A stretch of 64,000 nt of DNA from NCBI RefSeq assembly GCF_963678635.1, contig NC_087065.1:5853209-5917208 (forward strand). Direction: 5' to 3'. The DNA is from Symsagittifera roscoffensis (taxonomy: Eukaryota; Xenacoelomorpha; Acoela; Convolutidae). The notes beneath the pieces were generated by a model. It was not told where the DNA came from, made no database searches, and saw only the letters and a program-made list of their open reading frames with translations. Both the position numbers and the translations under genes were made by a program. Shown one piece after another: positions 12,285 to 23,806 of the stretch (the first letter of the stretch is position 1; each line of letters begins with the position of its first letter).

Positions 12285-13888
12285 TTCCGTTTTTGTTTCA
12301 ATTTTGTTGTCTGATCATAACATGGAAATCTGTTATAATAACAAAAACTTAGACTTTCTGCGCTTAAATTTGAAAATTTATTTCACTTGTGATCATTTTT
12401 GTGAAACTATCCTCCTTCAAGATTGCCAATTTGGCTAATTTGGGATAACCCTCACTGGATTTCCATGGATAAAAATTGATTGAATTTGAGTTTTATTGTA
12501 TTATTAAGTGAAAAGTGAAATATTATAATCGATTTTTTCCACTTTGTTGAGATACCACTTTCAAAGTACACAGAGTCGTTTGCACTTTTTAAACTTCAGT
12601 TGGTTACATGTTGTGTAATTTAACTTTTTTTCTCTACAACTTTGATTCTTGTTACTCAATTTATGCTACTAAATTTTGTTGCTTCCAAAAATTTTCCCTA
12701 ATCTGCTGAGACATTTTGCGAAAAATGCAAATTTTTGACCAAAATATTCCAAAAATGGCGTTTTTGACCTGTATTTTCAAACAATTGACTTAAAAAATAT
12801 CTGTCAAAACGTTTGGGGTTCAACAATTACAACTTGGGGGAAAGAGGTGTCGTTTGGTTCAGGTGGGGTTTGGAAAATGATTTGGATATCTTAGAGGCGC
12901 ACAAAAATTTCCAACGTAAGCAGAATTGAAAAAACAACATCTCATTATTTGGATAATATCAAAAATTTGGGATTATCTGAAAAAGACACTTTAGACCCGT
13001 TCTCTTTTAAGACGAATCTCACTTGCACATTTTGATCGATAAACACCATTACCTCAAAATAGTGACAAAAAAAAGTTTTTTGTTTTAAAGAAACGCGGTT
13101 ATATTTGTCCTTTCTGTATCCAAAAAGACGGATTACATTGTCTTCTTTCTGATGACGTGGTTCTGAAATAGTTGCGTTAAAGTCAGCAGGAGAACTTAGA
13201 GCCTCAATTTAAAATATTTCGTTTCTGGTTTCCAGTTGGCCCTGTGTTTAATGTGCATACCATACCGTCAACCCTAAAACCCCCAAAAAAATATCGGACT
13301 GCAAAGAATCTTCACACTTTTTTGAAACATGTTATGTCGAAAAAGCTGTCGATTACGTATAAATCAGGGCAGTTAATTGTTTATAGGTGAAATGCGAGCA
13401 TTTCAAGAACTTAGGTGAGATAAAATTGATCTTTAAAAAGATTGTTATTAAATTTTAGATTGTCTGAAAACCTATTTGTCTGCAACTTCCTGTAGAATTT
13501 TAGAAGTTGTTAAAAATTGTAGTACTAAAACAGAAAAAAAACTGTTTCATTTGAAATTGGAGCATCACTGATGTTACTTCTGTGCAAAAGTCTGAAGAAA
13601 GGCAACTCACAATAAATTTAAGAAAATAGTCAGTTCTTCGCAATACGCAAACAAAGTACCGGCCTCAGAAATGACTCTTAAAGAAAGACTCCAAGGTTGA
13701 ATTATTATTTGAAAAACTGAAAATTCATCTTTTTTGTTCGGTTCTGTTCCTGGAAAAAATAGTAAACAAAATGTTTTCAACAAATTTTTCGGCATATAAC
13801 GACAGTTTTTCCGAGTTTTTTTTTTGAAAACCGAACAATAGTTTTGATTAGAAACTGAACTCATAATTAGATTCTACAGCAATCTTAA
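12285..13888. other. Non-coding DNA between repeats
   Basis: This is AT-rich sequence without recognisable genes or RNA genes. It holds a single G-rich minisatellite-like unit near 12835-12870. Confidence 0.5.
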
Positions 13889-14130
13889 TTGTTCCGGCCA
13901 CTGAAAATGGGGATGAATTTGTATTTGTGTGATGTGTAGTTTTGTTTTTCTTTTTGTTTTGCAAGCAAAATCTGGTACCACAACTAATCATCAGAATGGG
14001 TCGAGTAATTTTAAGGCATATTCAGTCGTGAATCGAACAACATTAAAAATATGGGAAATATTTTTCTCAGTGTTGAGAAAAATCCTTTTGAAATGCTTGA
14101 TTTTTGGTCCAACTTCCCTCAAATAAAAAG
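13889..14130 (+). repeat. Interspersed repeat family A, copy 1
   Basis: It shares the pattern GTTCCGGCCACTGAAAATGG, a T-rich stretch, CACAACTAATCATCAGAATG and GGGTCGAG with 22471-22720 and 26721-26890. A related fragment follows at about 14141-14310. It is non-coding, and ends are approximate because the copies have diverged. Confidence 0.65.
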
Positions 14131-15206
14131 AGCTAGAGCAGGCTCTTTTGTTTTTCAACAAGGAGCAGTGCCAGAAGAAATCATCGGAATAATTGAACGA
14201 TATATCAAATTAAAGCTATTTCAGCCCTGATTCGAACAGTTATCACAGTGTCGAGAAAAACTGCTTAAAAGTTTTTGATTTTCAGTACAATTTCGAGCAA
14301 GTAAAATGAGCGAGCAGGCGTATTATCGAAAGATACGCTGTTAGATTTAATTTGACTCTGGAAGTTTATTAATTGAATTTTGCAGTGCAGTTTTGAAAAT
14401 AAAAACTTCAAAAATTTTAAATAAAAAGCTTCCCAAAAAAAAATTTAATAATTTTTTTAAATTTTTTCATGTTTTTTTTTTGTTTTTCTCAGCGTTTTCC
14501 CACAAAAAAATTACCCAATAAAACTCGTTTCAACTTCAAGGCTAGACAGTGCCTGCCCTTTTTTGTCCAAAAGTTTGCCTTCACCGATTCTTTTCAGTCT
14601 GAAACAAATCAACTCAAAACAGCAACCACCATGCTAAAAAAAGAATTTTTAGCACACCGATTCGCGCCATGAAGTATTGTGATTTAATTCATACAATCAT
14701 TGCCTGAACAGCTTGCTTATAAAACCTAACTAATATTTTGCCATCAGACTCGCTCAATGATATAACTTGTATTGTTTCAAATTTTTGTAGCTTGATTATC
14801 TTGCTAAGAAACACTTGAATTTTCGCCAACTGATTTGGTATATGTAAAAATTTTAAATTTTTCAAAGCTTCGAAGCTGGAACAACTTATTTAAAACAAAT
14901 TCGATACAAATTCGATATATAAAACACAAGCGATTCGGTCTATGAAATAACCTGAACTTGAAAAATTCAAAGTTCATTAGCCTGAACAACTTGCGTAGAA
15001 AAATTAAACGTTTCGCGAACCGATTAGTTCTGAGAAATAACGTGAAACACTTCAAGATTTTTTAGACCGAATCGATTGGCAAAAAATTTAAATTTTTCTA
15101 GGAAAACAATTTCAGCTATAAAATTTTTTGTTATTTCCTGTTAGTTCGCCGACTGAATTGAAAACGAAATTTTTAAACTTTCTACGCAAGATGTTCAAGC
15201 TATGAA
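14131..15206. other. Non-coding AT-rich DNA
   Basis: No gene recognised. Up to 14310 the sequence resembles the end of repeat family A. Much of 14700-15200 is short imperfect repetition of AACTTGC, GAAACAA and AAATTTTTC words. Confidence 0.5.
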
Positions 15207-15608
15207 ACTTTGAACAGCTTGCGTATCAAACTGAAATATTTTGCGAACCAATTTGGTCTCTGAAACAATTTGAATTAACTCAAACTGTTATAGCTGGGAT
15301 TGTTTGTCTGAAATAATTGAATTTTTTGTGATCACTCTGGAATATTTCTAAAACTCTTTGACTGCGGCTTCAATGGAAAAACCTTAACGTTTTGCCATCC
15401 GGTTTGCTTTATGAAATCACTTGAAAAGTTTTAAAACTAAATTTCATTTTCTTGAGAAGCTTGCATAGAGATACCTCATATTTTTGTCGAGTGGTTCGGT
15501 CTAAGAAACAATTTGATAGATTTCAAATTTTCCTAGCGTGAAAAGAAAAACTTAGATTTCTTGCGATCCATTTCGCTTCATAAAAAAATGAAATATTTCA
15601 TAGTTGAT
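15207..15608. repeat. 402 bp duplicated segment, copy 2
   Basis: Near-identical direct copy of 11883-12284, of the same length, with only single-base differences (for example near 15383, 15401 and 15472). Confidence 0.9.
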
Positions 15609-16019
15609 ACTTCAATATCTTGCTTTAAAGAGCTTAATTTTTTTTTGAACCGATGCTGTCTATGAAGTTTAAAGTTTTTCAAATAGTTGTACGGTATGGT
15701 TTAACTTTAAATTGTTCGAACCTTATTTGCTTGAATAGCTTGATCAGAACAACAAGTTTTTTTGCGATTCCATTGATGCTTGGAAACGGGCTTTCTGGTT
15801 ATACATGAATTTGCGCTGGAAAATAGCGATCACTGGAAAAGTACACAAAAAGCGACAATTAACGGTGGGACTTCAACCCGGGCTGACTACTTTTGTCATT
15901 TGGAACAAAAGTATTTATCAAAACGAAATTTGTAAGCTGAAAGTTTCATTTTCTTCTGGAAAAAACTCCTCAGTAATCAATGCATTCAAAATTAATGGGA
16001 AAATTATATTTAAAAAATT

Positions 16020-16025
16020 TTATTT
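16020..16025 (-). terminator. Candidate poly(A) signal of goosecoid gene
   Basis: AATAAA on the minus strand, about 130 bp past the goosecoid stop codon at 16156. It is the nearest canonical signal I noticed downstream of that gene. Confidence 0.5.
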
Positions 16026-16155
16026 GCCTCATTAATAATAATTATCTACAATTTAATTGCACTCAGTTTGTGTAGAAAAGAATCCATTAATTTAAATCAA
16101 AAAAAACTCGTAGTTTTTTCAGGTCAACTGAATTTGAATCATAGTCAAATTAGCT

Positions 16156-16347
16156 TCAAGGGTTTGAATTCGGTGATGTCTTTTCGAACATGTTATTCGG
16201 TTGGTCGGTGTTTACTATTGTTGTTGGTTGATGCTGTTGGGTTTCTTTGCCCTTCATTTTTAGCATAGCTGTCTTGTTGTGTTTTCGGATCTCGGCCGCG
16301 TCCTTTTTCTGTTTTCTCCACTTAGCACGCCTGTTTTTGAACCAGAC
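16156..16347 (-). CDS. gsc: goosecoid exon 4 (recognition helix and C-terminus)
   Basis: The acceptor TTTTTCATTTCAG precedes 16347. The exon begins [10 protein letters not shown] and ends with a short, unconserved C-terminal tail and stop. It is 64 codons including the stop. Confidence 0.92.
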   Translation of the reverse strand, partial: VWFKNRRAKWRKQKKDAAEIRKHNKTAMLKMKGKETQQHQPTTIVNTDQPNNMFEKTSPNSNP

Positions 16348-17812
16348 CTGAAATGAAAAACATTTTGGTTCAATAATATCTTTCACGAATAAAGTGGAAA
16401 GCAATATGATTCAAATAAAATCTTTCACAAAGACTTTTGAGTATTTTTCAACTGATTTAGCAATCCAAGACCAAGTTAACATCCTCCTCCTCCCCCCACT
16501 AAAAAAAAACAGTTTAGGGGGGAGGATGTTAAGTTGGTTCGAAAAATGAAGGATCTGCAAGGAACCCAATCAAAGAAATAATTTATATTAAACACTAGAG
16601 TTATTAAGAAAAGATTTTGGATCAAACTAAGATTCTACACCTCATTCTCATTTTGGATTTTCGGTTTGAAAACGCTTTAGTGCTGCGTGCGGAAAATCCA
16701 GCTTAGGTGAGTTAAAACAATTTAGGAGAGGAGAGGGGGTGGGGTGTGTTTAACTTGGGCCGAAATTTCAAAGAAAACTTCACAACTCTACTTTTTTCTT
16801 GATAGAGCAACTTTAAAAACGAAGCTGACTTCAAGAAGTTCAAGTTTTCTGTTAAAAGTAGAATTTTATATTCTTGAGCTGGGTCAAATAAAGTTTTGCC
16901 AACTGATAGATTCATAATTTTTAAAATTCCAGTTATATTAGTCCAGCAGTAAAAAAAAATCCAAATGGGAAACTTAAAACTGAACTGGTGTTTTATTTTG
17001 CAAATATGCTTATCGTTTTATCGATCTCTCAGAATTGGTGTTGTAATTAGCTCATTTCCTCTGGTAACTTCCATAAAATGGGATTTGGGTGCGGCGATTA
17101 CGATCTGTTTATTTTGTTGTTCAAAGTCGTAGACGACTCATTTTTGATAACTGTTTTTCCGGCCACCTGCTAAACTCTAGGCTTCTAATTTCACTTACTC
17201 TGACCTCCCATATGGCATAATTCCATAGTAGCATAAAATTAAAAATAACTTAATCTAAATTCCACATATAAACGAAAAGCTTATGAAATAACCGCGACTT
17301 TTTAATGTAAAAATTTCTGTTGATTATGTTGAATAAAAGCTAATTTCAAATCCCAAATCGTATCAAATAATCTTATGAGTTTCTTCTTTGAATTAAAATG
17401 TCTGTTGATTATGATCGCTGAGCTGAGATAGTTTTTTAAGAGATCCTACAAGAACCTAATTATTTCCTTGTAAGTATTTGCTTTTCATTTTTGCCATTCG
17501 TTTTTTTTTTCATTAAAACGCATTTTTTAAAAACGCTTCGGATTTATGCCAGTTAAGGTTTATGCTATTTGAGGCGGAATGGTTCTCTATTTGCGTATCA
17601 TTTAACAGATTTTTGTGCTGGGAGTATGTCTAATCGAAAAGTGAAGTTATCTAAGGTGTTGTGATGCTAGTGATGGGGGATGTTTATTCACGCCGTGTGA
17701 ACAGATTATATCTCTTGATTGCTTCCGTGGCTATCACTTAAAGCCCATCCTGTCTCAATTTAGAGACCGCAACCGGAAGGAACGGAACAATCACCCCCCC
17801 CCCCCCCCCAAC

Positions 17813-17847
<35 letters not shown>

Positions 17848-20800
17848 ATTGGATTGGCCTATACTGATTGTGCCACCAGATCCCATGACGGCCCTCAGCC
17901 CTCCAGTCGATTAATAAAAATTGCAGAACCCCTTCCCTATTTATAAGCCAGCTCATTGAGAAGATAGTTGTCTAGAACTTTTGGATCTCTTTAACTATAT
18001 CCCCCCTCGGGTACCTAGGAACGAGTATCCCCCCTATAAAGAAACGAATCAACTTTTAAGCATATGAGAATTTTATACCTAGTAAGAAATCCCCTCTTGC
18101 AAAAGGTGTATATAGTTAACGATATCCGAACTTTCTGTGTACGGTGGACGATGAATGGTGCAACGTCTACAATCGAAACGAGACAAATTCGAGCTAACCA
18201 AGATTTCCATGAAAGGACCGAAGAATCCTGGAAAAAGATCTCATAAAATTACCAAACGCCGTAATATTTCAGTAGTTTTTTTATTGTTTGTAAGAGTTAA
18301 TAATTAGCCAAACATTTTTGAGTCGCGCCTGCATTTTTATGTGATTAAACACAAAAGCTGCATTAAAACATTTAAAAAGACAGAAAACCATGTGCTTTTT
18401 TGAGAATTTACCCCTCAAAGCACACTAATGACCAAAACCAACAAAAAGTAGCTTTTTGTATAATATATCGAAAAAAAATCGAAAATATTTCCTTTGGTTT
18501 TGGTCATTAGTGTATAATATATCGTCAAAAAATCCGCTGTGAGAGGTGAAAAAAGCAATGATCAGAGATGTCCTCCCGATAATGAAACCGCTGTTGAATA
18601 GAACTGCGAAGAAATAAAAGGTGAGCGGTGGTGAAGTGTTTACGTCTCCGCCTCTCAATCGAAAGGTCGGATGTTCGAGGCCCACCATGATCCGTGCTCG
18701 TTGCTTGAGGGTGAAGCAACATTAACCAGCCTAGAAAAATAACCAAAAAAATTGCTTGTAGTTCTGAAACAGGGGCACAACAGCGGTTCGCCGTGATGAG
18801 CTGTACAGCTCTTGTGTTGGTCCTTTCCCCCGTGGATAAATGGTCTTAATTTAAAAGACATTTCTGATAGGCTTCGGAGCAATGACTCAAACTAGCTGAG
18901 CAAACTTTTGTTCACCCTCAAAAAAACGAACACAGATCACGGCGGGACTCGAACTCATAATCTGTGGTTTAGACTCAGCGTTCTTACCTCAACTCTCTCC
19001 TCCTTGAGTGACAGTTTTTGAGCGACACCCTCCCGCGTGACCACATCTGGATAGTGACACTTCAGAAATGCCTCTTCTAACTCTTTCAGCTGCTCCTCGG
19101 AAAAAATAGTTCGATGCCTTCTTTTCCGCCGAGCCAAACTTGAACACAATATTCAAAATTTAACTTCGTTGAAATAAAATCTATTTGTTACATGTTATGG
19201 TTAATTTTCGAAAGCTGCAATTATAACTAAACATTGAAAATTCAAATTTTTTTTTTGAATAGGATCAATTACAAGTCTTTATACTAGCAAATTGACTAGA
19301 GATGTAAAAAATAACAAAACATCAGCTTTTACTGATTTTCGAGAGGGAATTTTTTTTTCAATTGAGCTCTCAAAACTGTGAAAAAACTCGATTTCAGCCA
19401 TTTTTTTTATTTTTGCAGTAACTTTGTTAAAAAAGACGTATTAGGGCATCTTTAGAAAGTTACAAAAATGCTTCATCCCTTTTCGTTCTCTGGTAAGAAA
19501 AGTGTGCTTCGGTTTACGTTTCAGACAACTTTATTCTTAATTAAAAACTGACAATTTAAAGTGTTTCTTCCAATTAAAGTAGATCCTCGGCTTATTTTAT
19601 AGCGAGTTTAAAGTAATTTTCACATACCTTGCGCGCATCAAAGCTCCCTGCCACAAAGCCACGTTCTGCATATGCGCCGCTGCCACCCCAAGGGTTCCCG
19701 CTCCGACTCCAACTCCCAGGGTTCCCGCGGACCCTGCGCCTCCTGGAGACGTCATCATTTGCTGGTGCAAATCATCCGCTGCCGTGTTACTGTTCTGCGC
19801 CATGACTGTTCCGCCGGTCGCGACAGCCGATGCCGCCGCTGCTGCTGCGTTGCGGAACAGCTCTGGTCTCGAGATGAATTGCGGGAGGGTATTCTGGGGG
19901 CTGTCTTGTTGCTGCAGGGGGAGCGAAATCATCTGTTGCTGTTGCTGGGGGGTTGAAGTCCTTGGAGAGTTTTGGAGGGCGTGAGTCTGCAGCAGATGTT
20001 TCAACAGGTATGCGGCGGCGTGATTGTCTTCGGATCTCAGTTGTGACTCGGGATTATGAACATCGAGTCCCGCTGAAAACAAGCATAGCTATTTAGTCTC
20101 AACTAATCCTATTAACTATACAGTTCAATTTACGATGGCTAACTATGACCGACAATTTAGATTGTGGTATGTTGATCTGAATCGAACTCCTCAGGTATTT
20201 GAGCATTTTGAGTTTTCCTTTTTTGCATTTTTAGACTTGATTTTTTATTTTTTCTAATTGCGGTGCGGAAAAATATGATCATTGAATGTCTTTTAAAGCA
20301 AAAAAAATGGTTTTGGTCGTAAGTTTCTAACCTTTTAAGGGTGACGTAGAACAACCCGATCATTGATTTTTTTGAATAGTTTCTCTTTCTCTTAACATTA
20401 TTTTCTCCATTTTGGGGCCCACAAGGTGAAAATCAATGTTTGTGAAAACTTAACTTATATCAAATCAACTTTGTTACAACTACAAACTACACAACAAAAC
20501 TACACTAAAGAAAAGCAATCTCCACCCAGGAAACTTTTAATTTCAATCTGAAAAAAATGCTTACAGTTCGGGCTAATTTTGCTGAAATTATACGGAGGTT
20601 GCTGTTGTTGTTGTTGCTGTTGTTGTTGATTCACAAACGCACTGTTGAGCTGGGCTGTCAAACTATTCTGCTGTTGTTGGTGATTATGGTGAGCTGAGGG
20701 GGAGATCGAAATTCCACCACTCAGTTGGGGGTGTGCTGCAATACTATCCACAGTATTGATCAGGGCGGCTAAACTGCTATTGTTGCTCTTATTGTTGCTG

Positions 20801-21117
20801 ATATTATTATCGGCCAATAGAACTGTCGGCTGTAAGACCGAATTCAGGATCGAAACAGGTAGACTATGTTGCAGTTGTTGCATTTGCAGATGTTCATTTT
20901 GCCGAAATTGTTGGTTTTTCAGCACACTTTCGAGAAGAAACTGCTGCATATGAAGTGGTAGTTTCGAAAAAACTATGTTGTTGTTTTCGCAAAGTCCTGA
21001 AATCCCGAGGAGAGAGTTTGCAGTCGGGATATCATGCTCGTTTTTTATTGGAAAGGGCAAGTGCTGGGCAAATCCGTTCGGCGGCGAAAGAATGTCGTCG
21101 ATTTTGAATGACGACAT
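16156..21117 (-). CDS. gsc: Goosecoid-type homeobox transcription factor (4 exons)
   Basis: The CDS is complement(join(16156..16347, 18988..19138, 19628..20072, 20565..21117)), 1341 bp or 446 residues. All introns are GT-AG and phases agree (1, 2, 0). The ATG at 21117 gives [13 protein letters not shown], which resembles the N-terminal FSIDNIL repressor motif of goosecoid. Residues about 60-210 are Gln/Asn/Ser-rich, with a run of ten Gln. Exon 2 adds further Gln, Ala and Gly runs. The homeodomain is residues 338-397. Helix 3 reads [10 protein letters not shown], with Lys at homeodomain position 50 (residue 387), the goosecoid/bicoid class that prefers TAATCC sites. An intron falls between homeodomain positions 46 and 47, as in many paired-like genes. 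Goosecoid proteins are nuclear, mostly repressing regulators of axial patterning; that role is inferred here. The protein is longer than vertebrate goosecoid because of its low-complexity N-terminal half. It could instead be another K50 paired-like gene, but helix 1-2 residues and the N-terminal motif favour goosecoid. Confidence 0.9.
16469..16540. repeat. Short palindromic repeat in goosecoid intron 3, copy 1
   Basis: The arms GACCAAGTTAACATCCTCC and GGAGGATGTTAAGTTGGTTC are near-perfect inverted repeats around an A-rich loop. The same arm word recurs at 23736-23803, which suggests a small foldback element. Confidence 0.7.
17793..17848. repeat. Poly-C and (CT)n microsatellite
   Basis: A run of about 15 C is followed by a (TC)n tract to about 17848, inside goosecoid intron 3. 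The remainder of that 2.6 kb intron (16348-18987) is AT-rich, apart from this tract, the palindrome at 16469 and the SINEs after 18600. Confidence 0.9.
18621..18735 (+). mobile_element. tRNA-derived SINE, plus orientation
   Basis: An A-box-like TGGTGAAGTGTTTACG and a B-box-like GATGTTCGAGGCC, about 35 bp apart, mark a tRNA-type internal promoter. The following body, ATGATCCGTGCTCGTT then TGAGGGTGAA, is shared with the minus-oriented copy at 18905-18987. The 3' end is unclear; the shared tail may run to about 18890. Confidence 0.6.
18905..18987 (-). mobile_element. tRNA-derived SINE head abutting goosecoid splice donor
   Basis: The minus strand reads GTAAGAACGCTGAGTCTAAA and then GAGTTCGAGTCCCGC (a B box at 18942-18956), GTGATCTGTGTTCGTT and TGAGGGTGAA, matching the SINE at 18621. 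Its start coincides with the exon 3 donor, so the element either inserted at the splice site or now supplies the intron side of it. The two copies face each other. Confidence 0.55.
18988..19138 (-). CDS. gsc: goosecoid exon 3 (homeodomain, first 46 residues)
   Basis: The acceptor AG is at 19140-19139 and the donor GTAAGA at 18987-18982. It encodes the basic N-terminal arm ([10 protein letters not shown]) and helices 1-2 of the homeodomain. The donor is immediately followed by a SINE-like tRNA head (see 18905-18987). Confidence 0.92.
19628..20072 (-). CDS. gsc: goosecoid exon 2 (low-complexity linker)
   Basis: The acceptor is TTGTTTTCAG just above 20072 and the donor is GTATGTG at 19627-19621. 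It joins exon 1 in phase 1 and exon 3 in phase 2. It encodes a Gln-, Ala- and Gly-rich linker with no recognised domain. Confidence 0.85.
20565..21117 (-). CDS. gsc: goosecoid exon 1 (start, repressor-like motif, polyQ)
   Basis: The exon runs from the ATG at 21117-21115 to a donor GTAAGC at 20564-20559 and ends in phase 1. An upstream in-frame extension to 21177 would need a TTG start, so the ATG is preferred. It encodes the IDDIL motif and the ten-Gln run near 20590-20620. Confidence 0.85.
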
Positions 21118-22470
21118 ATCAGATTTTTTAAATTGATTTTTTTTCGAGTTTTCAACAAAATTTGAAATTTTTAGCAAGATAATAATTATTCAATCAAGCT
21201 GTGCTAACTAGTTGACTACCATTACGCGTTTCTTGTTTGCTAATCAAAGATAGGTAAGCTAAAAATTAGCCAGTTTATCGCGATTTTGTTGGTGCGATTT
21301 TAAACACTTGTAGTGTAAGTTGTAATCAAGTTAAGTTGAACACGAATCAAATGTTAGTTATTACTGATTAATTTTACACTTTTTATGTTTTACAAACAAC
21401 TATTGGTTCATTTTTTAATCAATGCCAGAGCGGCAAAACTGACCAGATTTTTTGGACTGTTTTTGGCGGGTGAGAAAAGTGAAAGTGATTGCTTGGTTGT
21501 TGATTTTTATCAGTTATAATAACAGTTTTACATTAGACTGTTTCCGCTTAGATGCGTGATTAACTCGTGAACTAACTTAGCTCACACCTGTCATTGAAAA
21601 ATTTCCGCTTTTGTCCGGATGCTTCAAGATTACTTTTTATCCCTATTGTCACTAGTACTAACTGCTTAGCTCTCATCTCTGTAGCAGTTGTAGAACAGTG
21701 TGAAATAACTTGTCAACGTCCTTTGTTCAAGCCTGAAATTAATCCCCCATAAGCATCTTTTCTTTAATTTATCCCCACGACCAGTTTACTAATCCAAAAA
21801 ATCATAAAAACACTCGTTAAGTTTAGCAGAAAGTAATAACAGTAAATACTGCAAAATAATAATGGGTAGGATTTCCGCTTTAATTCTATCTTTGTGGCTG
21901 TATAACTTAATCTTTTTTTGAAAAAACATGGAGCTCTTTTAGTTTTTTATTGAAAAACCGCATAAAGCTGGTAATTAAAACACTTGTCTAGTTGATGTGA
22001 TTTTTTTCAAAGAGAGAAAATTTGCTCCATTGTTAATCAATTTCGCATCTGACAACCTTTAGATGGTTTGTTATTTGTCCAAGCTTTCATAGCTATTAGC
22101 CAGAAAAAAGCCAGATTTCAAAAATAAGCTTTATTAGCAGCGCTGCAGTCATACGGTCGACCAGTTTCGAGCAGTTTTTTTCTGAAACGAGAAAAAAAAC
22201 ATATGGATAATAGAATCTATGCGAAAAATTTCTAAGTTCAGCAAAAAAATCATGAAAAACTTTCGAGAAAAAGATGAGAAAATTTCGAGAAACGATTTTG
22301 CAAGACATATCTGACTTTTTAAAAAAGTAATCCGTTTCTGTACAAGAAGCACAGAATGTTCCAAGCATTTCGCGAACAATTTTTTTAAAGCAATCGCAAT
22401 CAAGAGTATCCTATCCGGTCGCTGAATAAGAAACACTGAAAGCTCTGGCCTGATAAAAAAGTCAGATATT
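21118..22470. other. Region upstream of goosecoid, no gene
   Basis: This is AT-rich DNA that should include the goosecoid promoter and 5' UTR. No clear TATA box or other element could be assigned. Open frames at 22096-22568 on the minus strand are not recognisable. Confidence 0.5.
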
Positions 22471-22720
22471 TTTGTTCCCCCGACCATTGAAAATGGGGAG
22501 GAACTTTGTATACAGGTGTCATTTAGTTTTTTTTCTTTTTTCGTTTTCCACGCAAAATCAGCTACCACGAATAATCATCGGACTGGGTTGAGTGATATAT
22601 CATATTGAAACTCTGTCACTCGTGATTTGAACAACATTAAGGAATTTTCAAAAAAAATTGCCAGTTTAGAGAAAAACTGGTCTAAAATTTTTGATTTTTA
22701 GTCTGTTTCAAGCAAGTAAC
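22471..22720 (+). repeat. Interspersed repeat family A, copy 2
   Basis: It carries the family pattern: TTGTTCCCCCGACCATTG, AATGGGGAGGAACTTTG, a T-rich stretch, CACGAATAATCATCGGACTG, GGGTTGAG, then GTGATTTGAACAACATTAA. Ends are approximate. Confidence 0.65.
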
Positions 22721-23409
22721 GTTCATTATTTAGGCTTAAATGCATATACAAATTTAGACGGCTTACATAGCTCTTTTCTGGCAAAAAAAATTTTTGAAAA
22801 AATTTGAAATTTATAGAGCAAAAAAATTGAATTAAGAAATTTAAAAAACGTCTGAAATGTTTATGCCTAATTCACTAATATTCTAAGCGTTTGTATCTAG
22901 CTCTATCATCACACGCCGTAAAAAGGCACTAACTTGAAAAAAGAATTCTGAGAATGTGGTCGGAACATTCTGAGCTACTTGCACAGCAACCGGCTATCCT
23001 TGTTTTTATTTGGAAATAGTTTTCCAAATTTTTCAATAAGTTTTGTATTGAGACAAAATATTGGGTACGGCGTATCATTTTTGGAGAATAGCTAAATTCT
23101 TCTTGCCTTAAATATGTATCTGACGAACGCTACTCGCCCAAAATTAAACTGAAAACAAAAAAACTTCCAGCCGATTTTTCTCGACACTGACTTCGTTTTT
23201 TTTGAAACTTCTCAGTGGTAGTAACAAAAATGATTGAAATATGCTTTGAAGGACTAATTTAGTTTTGTTTTTTAAAAGTTCAAAACTTCTTTAACTTAAA
23301 GTCAAGTTTTGGCTTAGCTGATATAGTCTTACAAAAATCATCTGAAAATAAAAGAAACAGGAAAGACGTAGTTGGGCACAAAATTTAAAAAAGCCGCCTT
23401 CAGGCAACG
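22721..23409. other. Non-coding AT-rich DNA
   Basis: No gene recognised. A phrase near 22965-23000 (CTGAGCTACTTGCACAGCAA) recurs in diverged form near 28120-28145. Repeat family A may therefore extend further right than marked. Confidence 0.45.
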
Positions 23410-23485
23410 GAGACCACGGGATTCGAACTCGGACCTCCCGAGGAAGCATCACTGGTTTTAATCACGTAGTCGCTTCTGGTATTCT
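23410..23485 (-). mobile_element. tRNA-like SINE fragment
   Basis: The minus strand has an A-box-like GCGACTACGTGATTAAAACC and, after a typical gap, a good B box, GAGTTCGAATCCCGTGG. I could not fold a full cloverleaf acceptor stem, so a SINE head or tRNA pseudogene is more likely than a working tRNA gene. Confidence 0.5.
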
Positions 23486-23735
23486 GTTTTTTTTTCACGC
23501 ATACCATATCATTCAAAATCGGGAAGCAAAGAAGTCGCTTTAATAAAGCGGATATAGCTACATATAAGGTTTAAATAACTTTTGAATTAAAATTAGCAAC
23601 TTCATCGACCAAAACACTTTTAAGGCAACTTCTTGCATTCGTTTAGCTCACAGAAACATTTTGTAAGCAAAAAGGCAAAAATGTTGTAGTTTGGATCAAG
23701 TTTACACCCTCATGCTTGATTCTGATTGGCTGAAA

Positions 23736-23803
23736 AGTTAACATCCCCCAACGGCTTGCTTTGGGAGTGGAGATTGGAGGAGGGAGGATGTTAACTTGGT
23801 CCG
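23736..23803. repeat. Short palindromic repeat, copy 2
   Basis: The inner arms AGTTAACATCCCC and GGATGTTAACT flank a G-rich centre, and the right arm continues GGTCCG. It shares the GGAGGATGTTAA word with 16469-16540. Confidence 0.6.
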
Positions 23804-23806
23804 ATT

